Below are positions 25,401 to 40,800 of a DNA stretch of 64,000 nt, in pieces. The stretch spans positions 930,001 to 994,000 of the forward strand of contig NW_027488564.1 in assembly GCF_050948215.1 (NCBI RefSeq), in the 5' to 3' direction. Position numbers and translations under genes: made by a program. Each line of letters begins with the position of its first letter. Positions within the stretch are counted from its first letter, which is position 1. The notes beneath the pieces are model-generated. The model was not told the origin of the DNA and made no database searches. It was given only the letters and a program-made list of their open reading frames with translations. The DNA comes from Halictus rubicundus. Its lineage: Eukaryota; Arthropoda; Insecta; Hymenoptera; Halictidae.

Positions 25401-28400
25401 TATCCTATCCTCTATAATATCCTATCCTCTATCCTATCCTATCCTCTATCCTATCAAATCCCCTACCCTATCCTCTGTCCTATCCTATCCTCTATCCTCT
25501 ATCCTATCCTATTCCTCTATCCTATCCTATCCTCTATCCTATCCTATCCTCTATCCTATCCTATCCTCTATCCTATCAAATCCCCTACCCTATCCTCTGT
25601 CCTATCCTATCCTCTATCCTCTATCCTATCCTATCCTCTATCCTATCCTATCCTCTATCCTATCCTATCCTCTATCTTATCCTATCCTCTATCCTATCCT
25701 ATCTTCTAGACTATCCTATCCTCTATCCTATCCTATCCCCTATCCTATCCTCTATCCTATCATCTATCCTCTATCCTATCCTATCTTCTATCCTATCCTA
25801 TCCTCTATCCTATCAAATCCCCTATCCTATCCTCTATCCTATCCTATCATCTATCCTCTATCCTATCCAATCCTCTATCCTATCCTATCCTCTATCCTAT
25901 CAAATCCCCTATCCTATCCTCTGTCCTATCTATCCTCTATCCTATCCTATCATCTATCCTATCCTATCCTCTATCCTATCCTATCGTCTATCCTATCCTC
26001 TATCCTATCTTATCCTCTATCCTATCCTATCCTCTATCCTATCCTATCTTCTATCCTATCCTATCCTCTATCCTATCAAATCCCCTACCCTATCCTCTGT
26101 CCTATCCTATCCTCTATCCTATCCTATCCTCTATCCTATCCTATCCTCTATCCTCTATCCTATCCTATCCTCTATCCTATCCTATCCTCTATCCTATCCT
26201 GTCGTCTATCCTATCCTCTATCCTATCCTATCCTCTATCCTATCCTATCCTCCATACTATCCTATCCTCAATCCTATCCTTTCCTGTATCCTATCCAATC
26301 CTGTATCCTATCCTGTCCTCTATACTATCCTATCCTCTATCCTAACCTATCCTCTATCTTATCCTATCCTCTATCCTATCCTATCTTCTATCCTATCCTA
26401 TCCTCTATCCTATCCTATCCCCTATCCTATCCTCTATCCTATCTTCTATCCTATCCTATCCTCTATCCTATCAAATCCCCAATCCTATCCTCTATCCTAT
26501 CCTATCATCTATCCTCTATCCTATCCAATCCTCTATCCTATCCTATCCTCTATCCTATCAAATCCCCTATCCTATCCTCTGTCCTATCCTATCCTCTATC
26601 CTATCCTATCATCTATCCTATCCTATCCTCTATCCTATCCTATCGTCTATCCTATCCTCTATCCTATCCTAACCTCTATCCTATCCTATCCTCCATCCTA
26701 TCCTATCCTCAATCCTATCCTTTCCTGTATCCTATCCAATCCTGTATCCTATCCTGTCCTCTATACTATCCTATCCTCTATCCTATCCTATCCTCTATTC
26801 TATCTTATCCTCTAACCTATCCTATGATCTATCCTATCCTATCGTCTATGCTATCCTCTATCCTATCCTGTTCCTCTGTCCTATCCTATCCTCTATCCTA
26901 TCCTATCCTCTATCCTATCCTATCCTCTATCCTCTATCCTATCCTATCCTCTATCCTATCCTATCCTCTATCCTATCCTGTCGTCTATCCTATCCTCTAT
27001 CCTATCCTATCCTCTATCCTATCCTATCCTCCATACTATCCTATCCTCAATCCTATCCTTTCCTGTATCCTATCCAATCCTGTATCCTATCCTGTCCTCT
27101 ATACTATCCTATCCTCTATCCTATCCTATCCTCTATTCTATCTTATCCTCTATACCTATCCTATGATCTATCCTATCCTATCGTCTATGCTATCCTCTAT
27201 CCTATCCTATTCCTCTATCCTATCCTATCCTCTATCCTATCCTATCCTCTATCCTATCCTATCCTCTATCCTATCCTATCCTCTATCCTATCAAATCCCC
27301 TACCCTATCCTCTGTCCTATCCTATCCTCTATCCTCTATCCTATCCTATCCTCTATCCTATCCTATCCTCTATCCTATCCTATCCTCTATCTTATCCTAT
27401 CCTCTATACTATCCTATCCTCTATCCTATCCTATACTCTATCCTATCAAATCCCCTATCCTATCCTCTATCCTATCCTATCCTGTATCCTATCCTATCCT
27501 CTATCCTCTATCCTCTATCCTATCCTATCCTCTATCCTATCCTATCCTCTATCCTATCCTGTCGTCTATCCTATCCTCTATCCTATCCTATCCTATCCTC
27601 CATCCTATCCTATCCTCAATCCTATCCTTTCCTGTATCCTATCCAATCCTGTATCCTATCCTGACCTCTATACTATCCTATCCTCTATCCTAACCTATCC
27701 TCTATCTTATCCTATCCTCTATCCTATCCTATCTTCTAGACTATCCTATCCTCTATCCTATCCTATCCCCTATCCTATCCTCTATCCTATCATCTATCCT
27801 CTATCCTATCCTATCTTCTATCCTATCCTATCCTCTATCCTCTATCCTATACTATCCTCTATCCTATCCTATCCTCTAACCTATCCTATCGTATATCCTA
27901 TCCTCTATCCTATCCTATCCTCTATCCTATCCTATCCTCCATCCTATCCTATCCTCAATCCTATCCTTTCCTGTATCCTATCCAATCCTGTATCCTATCC
28001 TGTCCTCTATACTATCCTATCCTCTATCCTATCCTATCCTCTATTCTATCTTATCCTCTAACCTATCCTATGATCTATCCTATCCTATCGTCTATGCTAT
28101 CCTCTATCCTATCCTATTCCTCTATCCTATCCTATCCTCTATCCTATCCTAGCCTCTATTCTATCCTCTCCTCTATCCTATCCTATCCTCTATCCTATCC
28201 TATCCTCCATCCTATCCTATCCTCAATCCTATCCTTTCCTGTATCCTATCCAATCCTGTATCCTATCCTGTCCTCTATACTATCCTATCCTCTATCCTAT
28301 CCTATCCTCTATTCTATCTTATCCTCTAACCTATCCTATGATCTATCCTATCCTATCGTCTATGCTATCCTCTATCCTATCCTGTTCCTCTATCCTATCC

Positions 28401-28493
28401 TATCCTCTATCCTATCCTATCCTCTATTCTATCCTATCCTCTATCCTATCCTATCCTCTATCCTATACTATCCTCTATCCTATCCTATCCTCT

Positions 28494-28551
28494 ATCCTAT
28501 CATATCCTCTATCCTATCATATCCTCTATCCTATCATATCCTCTATCCTAT
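28494..28551. repeat. Variant monomer (CATATCC) in three tandem copies
   Basis: The variant CATATCC begins at 28501, 28518 and 28535, exactly 17 bp apart. One mutated monomer appears to have been amplified locally into three consecutive copies, a snapshot of slippage or unequal exchange at monomer scale. Confidence 0.85.
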
Positions 28552-29406
28552 CCTATCCTCTATCCTATCCTATCCTCTATCCTATCCTATCGTCTATGCT
28601 ATCCTCTATCCTATCCTGTTCCTCTATCCTATCCTATCCTCTATCCTATCCTATCCTCTATTCTATCCTATCCTCTATCCTATCCTATCCTCAATCCTAT
28701 CCTTTCCTGTATCCTATCCAATCCTGTATCCTATCCTGTCCTCTATACTATCCTATCCTCTATCCTAACCTATCCTCTATCTTATCCTATCCTCTATCCT
28801 ATCCTATCTTCTATCCTATCCTATCCTCTATGCTATCCTATCCCCTATCCTATCCTCTATCCTATCTTCTATCCTATCCTATCCTCTATCCTATCAAATC
28901 CCCAATCCTATCCTCTATCCTATCCTATCATCTATTCTCTATCCTATCCAATCCTCTATCCTATCCTATCCTCTATCCTATCAAATCCCCTATCCTATCC
29001 TCTGTCCTATCCTATCCTCTATCCTATCCTATCATCTATCCTATCCTATCCTCTATCCTATCCTATCGTCTATCCTATCCTCTATCCTATCCTATCCTCT
29101 ATCCTATCCTATCCTCCATCCTATCCTATCCTCAATCCTATCCTTTCCTGTATCCTATCCAATCCTGTATCCTATCCTGTCCTCTATACTATCCTATCCT
29201 CTATCCTATCCTATCCTCTATTCTATCTTATCCTCTAACCTATCCTATGATCTATCCTATCCTATCGTCTATGCTATCCTCTATCCTATCCTGTTCCTCT
29301 ATCCTATCCTATCCTCTATCCTATCCTATCCTCTATTCTATCCTATCCTCTATCCTATCCTATCCTCTATCCTATCCTATCCTCTATCCTATCCTATCCT
29401 ATCCTC

Positions 29407-29446
29407 TATCCTATCCTATCCTATCCTATCCTATCCTATCCTATCC
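29407..29446. repeat. Pure pentamer run, (TATCC)8
   Basis: Eight perfect consecutive TATCC units, the longest pentamer-only run I noted. It reads as CTAT/ATAGG repeats on the complement. Confidence 0.93.
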
Positions 29447-31399
29447 TCTATCCTATCCTATCCTCTATCCTATCCTATCCTCTATCGTATCCTATCCTCT
29501 ATCCTATCTTATCCTCTATCCTATACTATCCTCTATCCTATCCTATCCTCTATCCTATCCTATGATCTATCCTATCCTATCGTCTATCCTATCCTCTATC
29601 CTATCCTATTCCTCTATCCTATCCTATCCTCTATCCTATTCTATCCTCTATTCTATCATATCCTCTATCCTATCCTATCCTCTATCCTATCCTATCCTCT
29701 ATCCTATCCTATCCTATCCTATCCTATCCTCTATCCTATCCTATCCTCTATCCTATCCTATCCTCTATCGTATCCTATCCTCTATCCTATCCTATCCTCT
29801 ATCCTATCCTATCCTCTATCCTATCCTATCCTCTATCCTATCCTATCCTATCCTCTATCCTATCTTATCCTCTATCCTATCCTATCCTCTATCCTATCAA
29901 ATCCCCTATCCTATCCTCTATCCTATCCTATCCTGTATCCTATCCTATCCTCTATCCTCTATCCTATCCTATCCTCTATCCTATCCTATCCTCTATCATA
30001 TCCTATCTTCTATAATATCCTATCCTCTATCCTATCCTATCCCCTATCCTATCCTCTATCCTATCCTATCATCTATCCTCTATCCTATCCTATCTTCTAT
30101 CCTATCCTATCCTCTATCCTATCAAATCCCCTATCCTATCCTCTATCCTATCCTATCATCTATCCTCTATCCTATCCAATCCTCTATCCTATCCTATCCT
30201 CTATCCTATCAAATCCCCTGTCCTATCCTCTGTCCTATCCTATCCTCTATCCTATCCTATCCCCTATCCTATGCTATCCTCTATCCTATCCTATCCTCTA
30301 TCCTATCCTATCCTCTATCCTATCCTATCCTCTATCCTATCCTATCTTCTATCCTATCCTATCCTCTATCCTATCAAATCCCCTACCCTATCCTCTGTCC
30401 TATCCTATCCTCTATCCTATCCTATCCTCTATCCTATCCTATCCTCTATCCTATCAAATCCCCTATCCTATCCTCTGTCCTATCCTATCCTCTATCCTAT
30501 CCTATCATCTATCATATCCTATCCTCTATCCTATCCTATCGTCTATCCTATCCTCTATCCTATCCTATCCTCTATCCTATCCTATCCTCTATCCTATCCT
30601 ATCTTCTACCCTATCCTACCCTCTATCCTATCAAATCCCCTACCCTATCCTCTGTCCTATCCTATCCTCTATCCTATCCTATCCTCTATCCTATCCTATC
30701 CTCTATCCTCTATATTGTACTATCCTCTATCCTATCCTATCCTCTATCCTATCCTATCCTCCATCCTATCCTATCCTCTATCCTATCCTATCCTCTATCC
30801 TATCCTATTCTCTATCCTATCCTATCCTCTATCCTATCCTATCCTCTATCCTATCAAGTCCCCTATCCTATCCTCTATCCTATCCTATCCTCTATCCTCT
30901 ATCCTATCCTATCTTCTATCCTATCCTACCCTCTATCCTATCAAATCCCCTACCCTATCCTCTGTCCTATCCTATCCTCTATCCTATCCTATCCTCTATC
31001 CTATCCTATCCTCTATCCTATCCTATCCTCTATCCTCTATATTATACTATCCTCTATCCTATCCTATCCTCTATCCTATCCTATCCTCCATCCTATCCTA
31101 TCTTCAATCCTATCAAATCCCCTACCCTATCCTCTGTCCTATCCTATCCTCTATCCTATCCTATCCTCTATCCTATCCTATCCTCTATCCTATCAAATCC
31201 CCTATCCTATCCTCTGTCCTATCCTATCCTCTATCCTATCCTATCATCTATCCTATCCTATCCTCTATCCTATCCTATCGTCTATCCTATCCTCTATCCT
31301 ATCCTATCCTCTATCCTATCCTATCCTCTATCCTATCCTATCTTCTATCCTATCCTACCCTCTATCCTATCAAATCCCCTACCCTATCCTCTGTCCTAT

Positions 31400-34300
31400 C
31401 CTATCCTCTATCCTATCCTATCCTCTATCCTATCCTATCCTCTATCCTATTCTATCCTCTATCCTCTATATTGTACTATCCTCTATCCTATCCTATCCTC
31501 TATCCTATCCTATCCTCTATCCTATCCTATCCTCTATCCTATCCTATCCTCCATCCTATCCTATCTTCAATCCTATCCTTTCCTGTATCCTATCCAATCC
31601 TGTATCCTATCCTGTCCTCTATACTATCCTATCCTCTATCCTATCGTATCCTCTATTCTATCTTATCCTCTATCCTATCCTATGATCTATCCTATCCTAT
31701 CGTCTATCCTATCCTCTATCCTATCCTATTCCTCTATCCTATCCTATCCTCTATCCTATCCTATCCTCTATTCTATCCTATCCTCTATCCTATCCTATCC
31801 TCTATCCTATCCTATCCTCTATCCTATCCTATCCTATCCTCTATCCTATCCTATCCTATCCTATCCTATCCTATCCTCTATCCTATCCTATCCTCTATCC
31901 TATCCTATCCTCTATCGTATCCTATCCTCTATCCTATCCTATCCTCTATCCTATCCTATCCTCTATCCTATCCTATCCTCTATCCTATCCTATCCTCTAT
32001 CCTATCCTATTCTCTATCCTATCCTATCCTCTATCCTATCCTATCCTCTATCCTATCAAGTCCCCTATCCTATCCTCTATCCTATCCTATCCTCTATCCT
32101 CTATCCTATCCTATCCTCTATCCTATCCTATCCTCTATCCTATCAAATCCCCTACCCTATCCTCTGTCCTATCCTATCCTCTATCCTATCCTATCCTCTA
32201 TCCTATCCTATCCTCTATCCTATCCTATCCTCTATCCTCTATATTATACTATCCTCTATCCTATCCTATCCTCTATCCTATCCTATCCTCCATCCTATCC
32301 TATCTTCAATCCTATCCTTTCCTGTATCCTATCCAATCCTGTATCCATTCCGTCCTCTATACTATCCTATCCTCTATCCTATCGTATCCTCTATTCTATC
32401 TTATCCTCTATCCTATCCTATGATCTATCCTATCCTATCGTCTATCCTATCCTCTATCCTATCCTATCCTCTATCGTATCCTATCCTCTATCCTATCCTA
32501 TCCTCTATCCTATCCTATCCTCTATCCTATCCTATCCTCTATCCTATCCTATCCTATCCTCTATCCTATCCTATCCTCTATCCTATCAAATCCCCTATCC
32601 TATCCTCTATCCTATCCTATCCTGTATCCTATCCTATCCTCTATCCTCTATCCTATCCTATCCTCTATCCTATCCTATCCTGTCGTCTATCCTATCCTCT
32701 ATCCTATCCTATCCTCTATCCTATCCTTTCCTGTATCCTATCCAATCCTGTATCCTATCCTGTCCTCTATTCTATCCTACGTTCTATCCTATCCTATCCT
32801 CTATCCTATCCTATTCTCTATCCTATCCTATGCTCTATCCTATCCTATCCTCTATCCTATCCTATCCTCTATCCTATCTTATCCTCTATCCTATCCTATC
32901 CTCTATCCTATCCTATCTTCTATAATATCCTATCCTCTATCCTATCCTATCCCCTATCCTATCCTCTATCCTATCCTATCATCTATCCTCTATCCTATCC
33001 TATCATCTATCCTCTATCCTATCCAATCCTCTATCCTATCCTATCCCCTATCCTATCAAATCCCCTGTCCTATCCTCTGTCCTATCCTATCCTCTATCCT
33101 ATCCTATCCCCTATCCTATGCTATCCTCTATCCTATCCTATCCTCTATCCTATCCTATCCTCTATCCTATCCTATCCTCTATCCTATCCTATCTTCTATC
33201 CTATCCTATCCTCTATCCTATCAAATCCCCTACCCTATCCTCTGTCCTATCCTATCCTCTATCCTATCCTATCCTCTATCCTATCCTATACTCTATCCTA
33301 TCAAATCCCCTATCCTATCCTCTGTCCTATCCTATCCTCTATCCTATCCTATCATCTATCCTATCCTATCCTCTATCCTATCCTATCGTCTATCCTATCC
33401 TCTATCCTATCCTATCCTCTATCCTATCCTATCCTCTATCCTATCCTATCTTCTATCCTATCCTACCCTCTATCCTATCAAATCCCCTACCCTATCCTCT
33501 GTCCTATCCTATCCTCTATCCTATCCTATCCTCTATCCTATCCTATCCTCTATCCTCTATCCTATACTATCCTCTATCCTATCCTATCCTCTATCCTATC
33601 CTATCCTCCATCCTATCCTATCTTCAATCCTATCCTTTCCTGTATCCTATCCAATCCTGTATCCTATCCTGTCCTCTATACTATCCTATCCTCTATCCTA
33701 TCCTATCCTCTATTCTATCTTATCCTCTATCCTATCCTATGATCTATCCTATCCTATCGTCTATCCTATCCTCTATCCTATCCTATTCCTCTATCCTATC
33801 CTATCCTCTATCCTATCCTATCCTCTATTCTATCCTATCCTCTATCCTATCCTATCCTCTATCCTATCCCATCCTATCCTCTATCGTATCCTATCCTATC
33901 CTATCCTATCCTCTATCCTATCCTATCCTCTATCCTATCCTATCCTCTATCCTATCCTATCCTCTATCCTATCAAATCCCCAATCCTATCCTCTATCCTA
34001 TCCTATCATCTATCCTCTATCCTATCCAATCCTCTATCCTATCCTATCCTCTATCCTATCAAATCCCCTATCCTATCCTCTGTCCTATCCTATCCTCTAT
34101 CCTATCCTATCATCTATCCTATCCTATCCTCTATCCTATCCTATCGTCTATCCTATCCTCTATCCTATCCTATCCTCTATCCTATTCTATCCTCTATCCT
34201 ATCCTATCTTCTATCCTATCCTACCCTCTATCCTATCAAATCCCCTACCCTATCTTCTGTCCTATCCTATCCTCTATCCTATCCTATCCTCTATCCTATC

Positions 34301-37050
34301 CTATCCTCTATCCTCTATCCTATACTATCCTCTATCCTATCCTATCCTCTATCCTATCCTATCGTCTATCCTATCCTCTATCCTATCCTATCCTCTATCC
34401 TATCCTATCCTCCATCCTATCCTATCCTCTATCCTATCCTATCCTCTATCCTATCCTATCATATATCCTATCCTATCCTCTATCCTATCCTATCGTCTAT
34501 CCTATCCTCTATCCTATCCTATCCTCTATCCTATCCTATCCTCTATCCTATCCTATCTTCTAACCTATCCTACCCTCTATCCTATCAAATCCCCTACCCT
34601 ATCCTCTGTCCTATCCTATCCTCTATCCTATCCTATCCTCTATCCTATCCTGTCGTCTATCCTATCCTCTATCCTATCCTATCCTCTATCCTATCCTATC
34701 CTCTATCCTCTATCCTATACTATCCTCTATCGTATCCTATCCTCTATCCTATCCTATCGTCTATCCTATCCTCTATCCTATCCTATCCTATCCTCAATCC
34801 TATCCTTTCCTGTATCCTATCCAATCCTGTATCCTATCCTGTCCTCTATACTATCCTATCCTCTATCCTATCCTATCCTCTATTCTATCTTATCCTCTAT
34901 CCTATCCTATGATCTATCCTATCCTATCGTCTATCCTATCCTCTATCCTATCCTATTCCTCTATCCTATCCTATCCTCTATCCTTTCCTATCCTCTATCC
35001 TATCCTATCCTCTATCCTATCCTATCCTCTATCCTATCAAATCCCCTACCCTATCCTCTGTCCTATCCTATCCTCTATCCTCTATCCTATCCTATCCTCT
35101 ATCCTATCCTATCCTCTATCCTATCCTATCCTCTATCTTATCCTATCCTCTATCCTATCCTATCCTATCCTCTATCCTATCAAATCCCCTATCCTATCCT
35201 CTATCCTATCCTATCCTGTATCCTATCCTATCCTCTATCCTATATCCTCTATTCTATCCTATCCTCTATCCTATCCTATCCTCTATCGTATCCTGTCGTC
35301 TATCCTATCCTCTATCCTATCCTATCCTATCCTCCATCCTATCCTATCCTCAATCCTATCCTTTCCTGTATCCTATCCAATCCTGTATCCTATCCTGTCC
35401 TCTATACTATCCTATCCTCTATCCTAACCTATCCTCTATCTTGTCCTATCCTCTATCCTATCCTATCTTCTATCCTATCCTATCCTCTATCCTATCCTAT
35501 CCCCTATCCTATCCTCTGTCCTATCATATCCTCTATCCTATCCTATCCTCTATCCTATCCTATCCTCTATCCTATCCTATCTTCTATCCTATCCTATCCT
35601 CTATCCTATCAAATCCCCTACCCTATCCTCTGTCCTATCCTATCCTCTATCCTATCCTATTCTCTATCCTATCCTATCCTCTATCCTATCCTATCCTCTA
35701 TCCTCTATCCTATACTATCCTCTATCCTATCCTATCCTCTATCCTATCCTATCCTCTATCCTCTATCCTATCCTATCCTCTATCCTATCTTATCCTCTAT
35801 CCTATCCTATCCTCTATCCTATCCTATCTTCTATAATATCCTATCCTCTATCCTATCCTATCCTCTATCCTCTATCCTCTATCCTATCCTATCCTCTAAC
35901 CTATCCTATCCTCTATCCTATCCTGTCGTCTATCCTATCCTCTATCCTATCCTATCCTGTATCCTATCCTATCCTCTATCCTCTATCCTATCCTATCCTC
36001 TATCCTATCCTATCCTCTACCCTATCCTGTCGTCTATCCTATCCTCTATCCTATCCTATCCTCTATCCTATCCTATCCTCTATCCTCTATCCTATACTAT
36101 CCTCTATCGTATCCTATCCTCTATCCTATCCTATCGTCTATCCTATCCTCTATCCTATCCTATCCTATCCTCAATCCTATCCTTTCCTGTATCCTATCCA
36201 ATCCTGTATCCTATCCTGTCCTCTATACTATCCTATCCTCTATCCTATCCTATCCTCTATTCTATCTTATCCTCTATGATATACTATGATCTATCCTATC
36301 CTATCGTCTATCCTATCCTCTATCCTATCCTATTCCTCTATCCTATCCTATCCTCTATCCTTTCCTATCCTCTATCCTATCCTATCCTCTATCCTATCCT
36401 ATCCTCTATCCTATCAAATCCCCTACCCTATCCTCTGTCCTATCCTATCCTCTATCCTCTATCCTATCCTATCCTCTATCCTATCCTATCCTCTATCCTA
36501 TCCTATCCTCTATCTTATCCTATCCTCTATCCAATCCTATCCTATCCTCTATCCTATCAAATCCCCTATCCTATCCTCTATCCTATCCTATCCTGTATCC
36601 TATCCTATCCTCTATCCTATATCCTCTATCCTATCCTATCCTCTATCCTATCCTATCCTCTATCGTATCCTGTCGTCTATCCTATCCTCTATCCTATCCT
36701 ATCCTATCCTCCATCCTATCCTATCCTCAATCCTATCCTTTCCTGTATCCTATCCAATCCTGTATCCTATCCTGTCCTCTATACTATCCTATCCTCTATC
36801 CTAACCTATCCTCTATCTTGTCCTATCCTCTATCCTATCCTATCTTCTATCCTATCCTATCCTCTATCCTATCCTATCATCTATCCTCTATCCTATCCAA
36901 TCCTCTATCCTATCCTATCCTCTATCCTATCAAATCCCCTATCCTATCCTCTGTCCTATCATATCCTCTATCCTATCCTATCATCTATCCTATCCTATCC
37001 TCTATCCTATCCTATCGTCTATCCTATCCTCTATCCTATCCTATCCTCTA
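31400..37050. repeat. First copy of a 6.1-6.4 kb segmental duplication
   Basis: Marker pairs keep an offset of 6406 bp: ATGATC at 31682 and 38088, a unique GTATCCATTCCGTCC variant at 32341 and 38747, and TACGTTC near 32781 and 39187. The offset becomes 6423 after a 17-bp insertion near 39.43 kb, 6127 after a loss of about 0.3 kb (ATGATC at 34909 and 41036), and 6076 after a 51-bp loss (36286 and 42362). Near the left end the offset is 6440, 34 bp more than 6406. The copies diverge beyond about 37.05 kb. Confidence 0.82.
31842..31876. repeat. Pure pentamer run, (TATCC)7
   Basis: Seven consecutive TATCC units. The run is duplicated exactly at 38248-38282, 6406 bp downstream, as part of the larger segmental copy. 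Confidence 0.93.
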
Positions 37051-37849
37051 TCCTATCCTATCCTCTATCCTATCCTATCCTCTATCCTATCCTATCTTCT
37101 ATCCTATCCTATCCTCTATCCTATCAAATCCCCTATCCTATCCTCTGTCCTATCATATCCTCTATCCTATCCTATCATCTATCCTATCCTATCCTCTATC
37201 CTATCCTATCGTCTATCCTATCCTCTATCCTATCCTATCCTCTATCCTATCCTATCCTCTATCCTATCCTATCCTCTATCCTATCCTATCTTCTATCCTA
37301 TCCTATCTTCTATCCTATCCTATCCTCTATCCTATCAAATCCCCTATCCTATCCTCTATCCTATCCTATCATCTATCCTCTATCCTATCCAATCCTCTAT
37401 CCTATCCTATCCCCTATCCTATCAAATCCCCTGTCCTATCCTCTGTCCTATCCTATCCTCTATCCTATCCTATCCCCTATCCTATGCTATCCTCTATCCT
37501 ATCCTATCCTCTATCCTATCCTATCCTCTATCCTATCCTCTCCTCTATTCTATCCTATCCTCTATCCTATCCTATCCTCTATCCTATCCTATCCTCTATC
37601 GTATCCTATCCTCTATCCTATCCTATCCTCTATCCTATCCTATCCTCTATCCTATCCTATCCTCTATCCTATCCTATCCTCTATCCTATCCTATTCTCTA
37701 TCCTATCCTATCCTCTATCCTATCCTATCCTCTATCCTATCAAGTCCCCTATCCTATCCTCTATCCTATCCTATCCTCTATCCTCTATCCTATCCTATCT
37801 TCTATCCTATCCTACCCTCTATCCTATCAAATCCCCTACCCTATCCTCT

Positions 37850-40800
37850 GTCCTATCCTATCCTCTATCCTATCCTATCCTCTATCCTATCCTATCCTCT
37901 ATCCTCTATATTATACTATCCTCTATCCTATCCTATCCTCTATCCTATCCTATCCTCCATCCTATCATATCTTCAATCCTATCCTTTCCTGTATCCTATC
38001 CAATCCTGTATCCTATCCTGTCCTCTATACTATCCTATCCTCTATCCTATCGTATCCTCTATTCTATCTTATCCTCTATCCTATCCTATGATCTATCCTA
38101 TCCTATCGTCTATCCTATCCTCTATCCTATCCTATTCCTCTATCCTATCCTATCCTCTATCCTATCCTATCCTCTATTCTATCCTATCCTCTATCCTATC
38201 CTATCCTCTATCCTATCCTATCCTCTATCCTATCCTATCCTATCCTCTATCCTATCCTATCCTATCCTATCCTATCCTATCCTCTATCCTATCCTATCCT
38301 CTATCCTATCCTATCCTCTATCGTATCCTATCCTCTATCCTATCCTATCCTCTATCCTATCCTATCCTCTATCCTATCCTATCCTCTATCCTATCCTATC
38401 CTCTATCCTATCCTATTCTCTATCCTATCCTATCCTCTATCCTATCCTATCCTCTATCCTATCCTCTATCCTATCCTATCCTCTATCCTCTATCCTATCC
38501 TATCCTCTATCCTATCCTATCCTCTATCCTATCAAATCCCCTACCCTATCCTCTGTCCTATCCTATCCTCTATCCTATCCTATCCTCTATCCTATCCTAT
38601 CCTCTATCCTATCCTATCCTCTATCCTATCCTATCCTCTATCCTCTATATTATACTATCCTCTATCCTATCCTATCCTCTATCCTATCCTATCCTCCATC
38701 CTATCCTATCTTCAATCCTATCCTTTCCTGTATCCTATCCAATCCTGTATCCATTCCGTCCTCTATACTATCCTATCCTCTATCCTATCGTATCCTCTAT
38801 TCTATCTTATCCTCTATCCTATCCTATGATCTATCCTATCCTATCGTCTATCCTATCCTCTATCCTATCCTATCCTCTATCGTATCCTATCCTCTATCCT
38901 ATCCTATCCTCTATCCTATCCTATCCTCTATCCTATCCTATCCTCTATCCTATCCTATCCTATCCTCTATCCTATCCTATCCTCTATCCTATCAAATCCC
39001 CTATCCTATCCTCTATCCTATCCTATCCTGTATCCTATCCTATCCTCTATCCTCTATCCTATCCTATCCTCTATCCTATCCTATCCTGTCGTCTATCCTA
39101 TCCTCTATCCTATCCTATCCTCTATCCTATCCTTTCCTGTATCCTATCCAATCCTGTATCCTATCCTGTCCTCTATTCTATCCTACGTTCTATCCTATCC
39201 TATCCTCTATCCTATCCTATTCTCTATCCTATCCTATGCTCTATCCTATCCTATCCTCTATCCTATCCTATCCTCTATCCTATCTTATCCTCTATCCTAT
39301 CCTATCCTCTATCCTATCCTATCTTCTATAATATCCTATCCTCTATCCTATCCTATCCCCTATCCTATCCTCTATCCTATCCTATCATCTATCCTCTATC
39401 CTATCCTATCATCTATCCTCTATCCTATCCAATCCTCTATCCTATCCAATCCTCTATCCTATCCTATCCCCTATCCTATCAAATCCCCTGTCCTATCCTC
39501 TGTCCTATCCTATCCTCTATCCTATCCTATCCTCTATCCTATCCTATACTCTATCCTATCAAATCCCCTATCCTATCCTCTGTCCTATCCTATCCTCTAT
39601 CCTATCCTATCATCTATCCTATCCTATCCTCTATCCTATCCTATCGTCTATCCTATCCTCTATCCTATCCTATCCTCTATCCTCTATCCTATACTATCCT
39701 CTATCCTATCCTATCCTCTATCCTATCCTATCCTCCATCCTATCCTATCTTCAATCCTATCCTTTCCTGTATCCTATCCAATCCTGTATCCTATCCTGTC
39801 CTCTATACTATCCTATCCTCTATCCTATCCTATCCTCTATTCTATCTTATCCTCTATCCTATCCTATGATCTATATTATCCTATCGTCTATCCTATCCTC
39901 TATCCTATCCTATTCCTCTATCCTATCCTATCCTCTATCCTATCCTATCCTCTATTCTATCCTATCCTCTATCCTATCCTATCCTCTATCCTATCCCATC
40001 CTATCCTCTATCGTATCCTATCCTATCCTATCCTATCCTCTATCCTATCCTATCCTCTATCCTATCCTATCCTCTATCCTATCCTATCCTCTATCCTATC
40101 AAATCCCCAATCCTATCCTCTATCCTATCCTATCATCTATCCTCTATCCTATCCAATCCTCTATCCTATCCTATCCTCTATCCTATCAAATCCCCTATCC
40201 TATCCTCTGTCCTATCCTATCCTCTATCCTATCCTATCATCTATCCTATCCTATCCTCTATCCTATCCTATCGTCTATCCTATCCTCTATCCTATCCTAT
40301 CCTCTATCCTATTCTATCCTCTATCCTATCCTATCTTCTATCCTATCCTACCCTCTATCCTATCAAATCCCCTACCCTATCCTCTGTCCTATCCTATCCT
40401 CTATCCTATCCTATCCTCTATCCTATCCTATCCTCTATCCTCTATCCTATACTATCCTCTATCCTATCCTATCCTCTATCCTATCCTATCGTCTATCCTA
40501 TCCTCTATCCTATCCTATCCTCTATCCTATCCTATCCTCCATCCTATCCTATCCTCTATCCTATCCTATCCTCTATCCTATCCTATCATATATCCTATCC
40601 TATCCTCTATCCTATCCTATCGTCTATCCTATCCTCTATCCTATCCTATCCTCTATCCTATCCTATCTTCTATCCTATCCTATCTTCTAACCTATCCTAC
40701 CCTCTATCCTATCAAATCCCCTACCCTATCCTCTGTCCTATCCTATCCTCTATCCTATCCTATCCTCTATCCTATCCTGTCGTCTATCCTATCCTCTATC

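Noticed and set aside
30712..38655. TATATTGTAC/TATATTATAC strings as fragments of another element
   Set aside because: Only about 10 bases depart from the monomer and the sequence returns at once to satellite. They are better explained as a duplicated variant.
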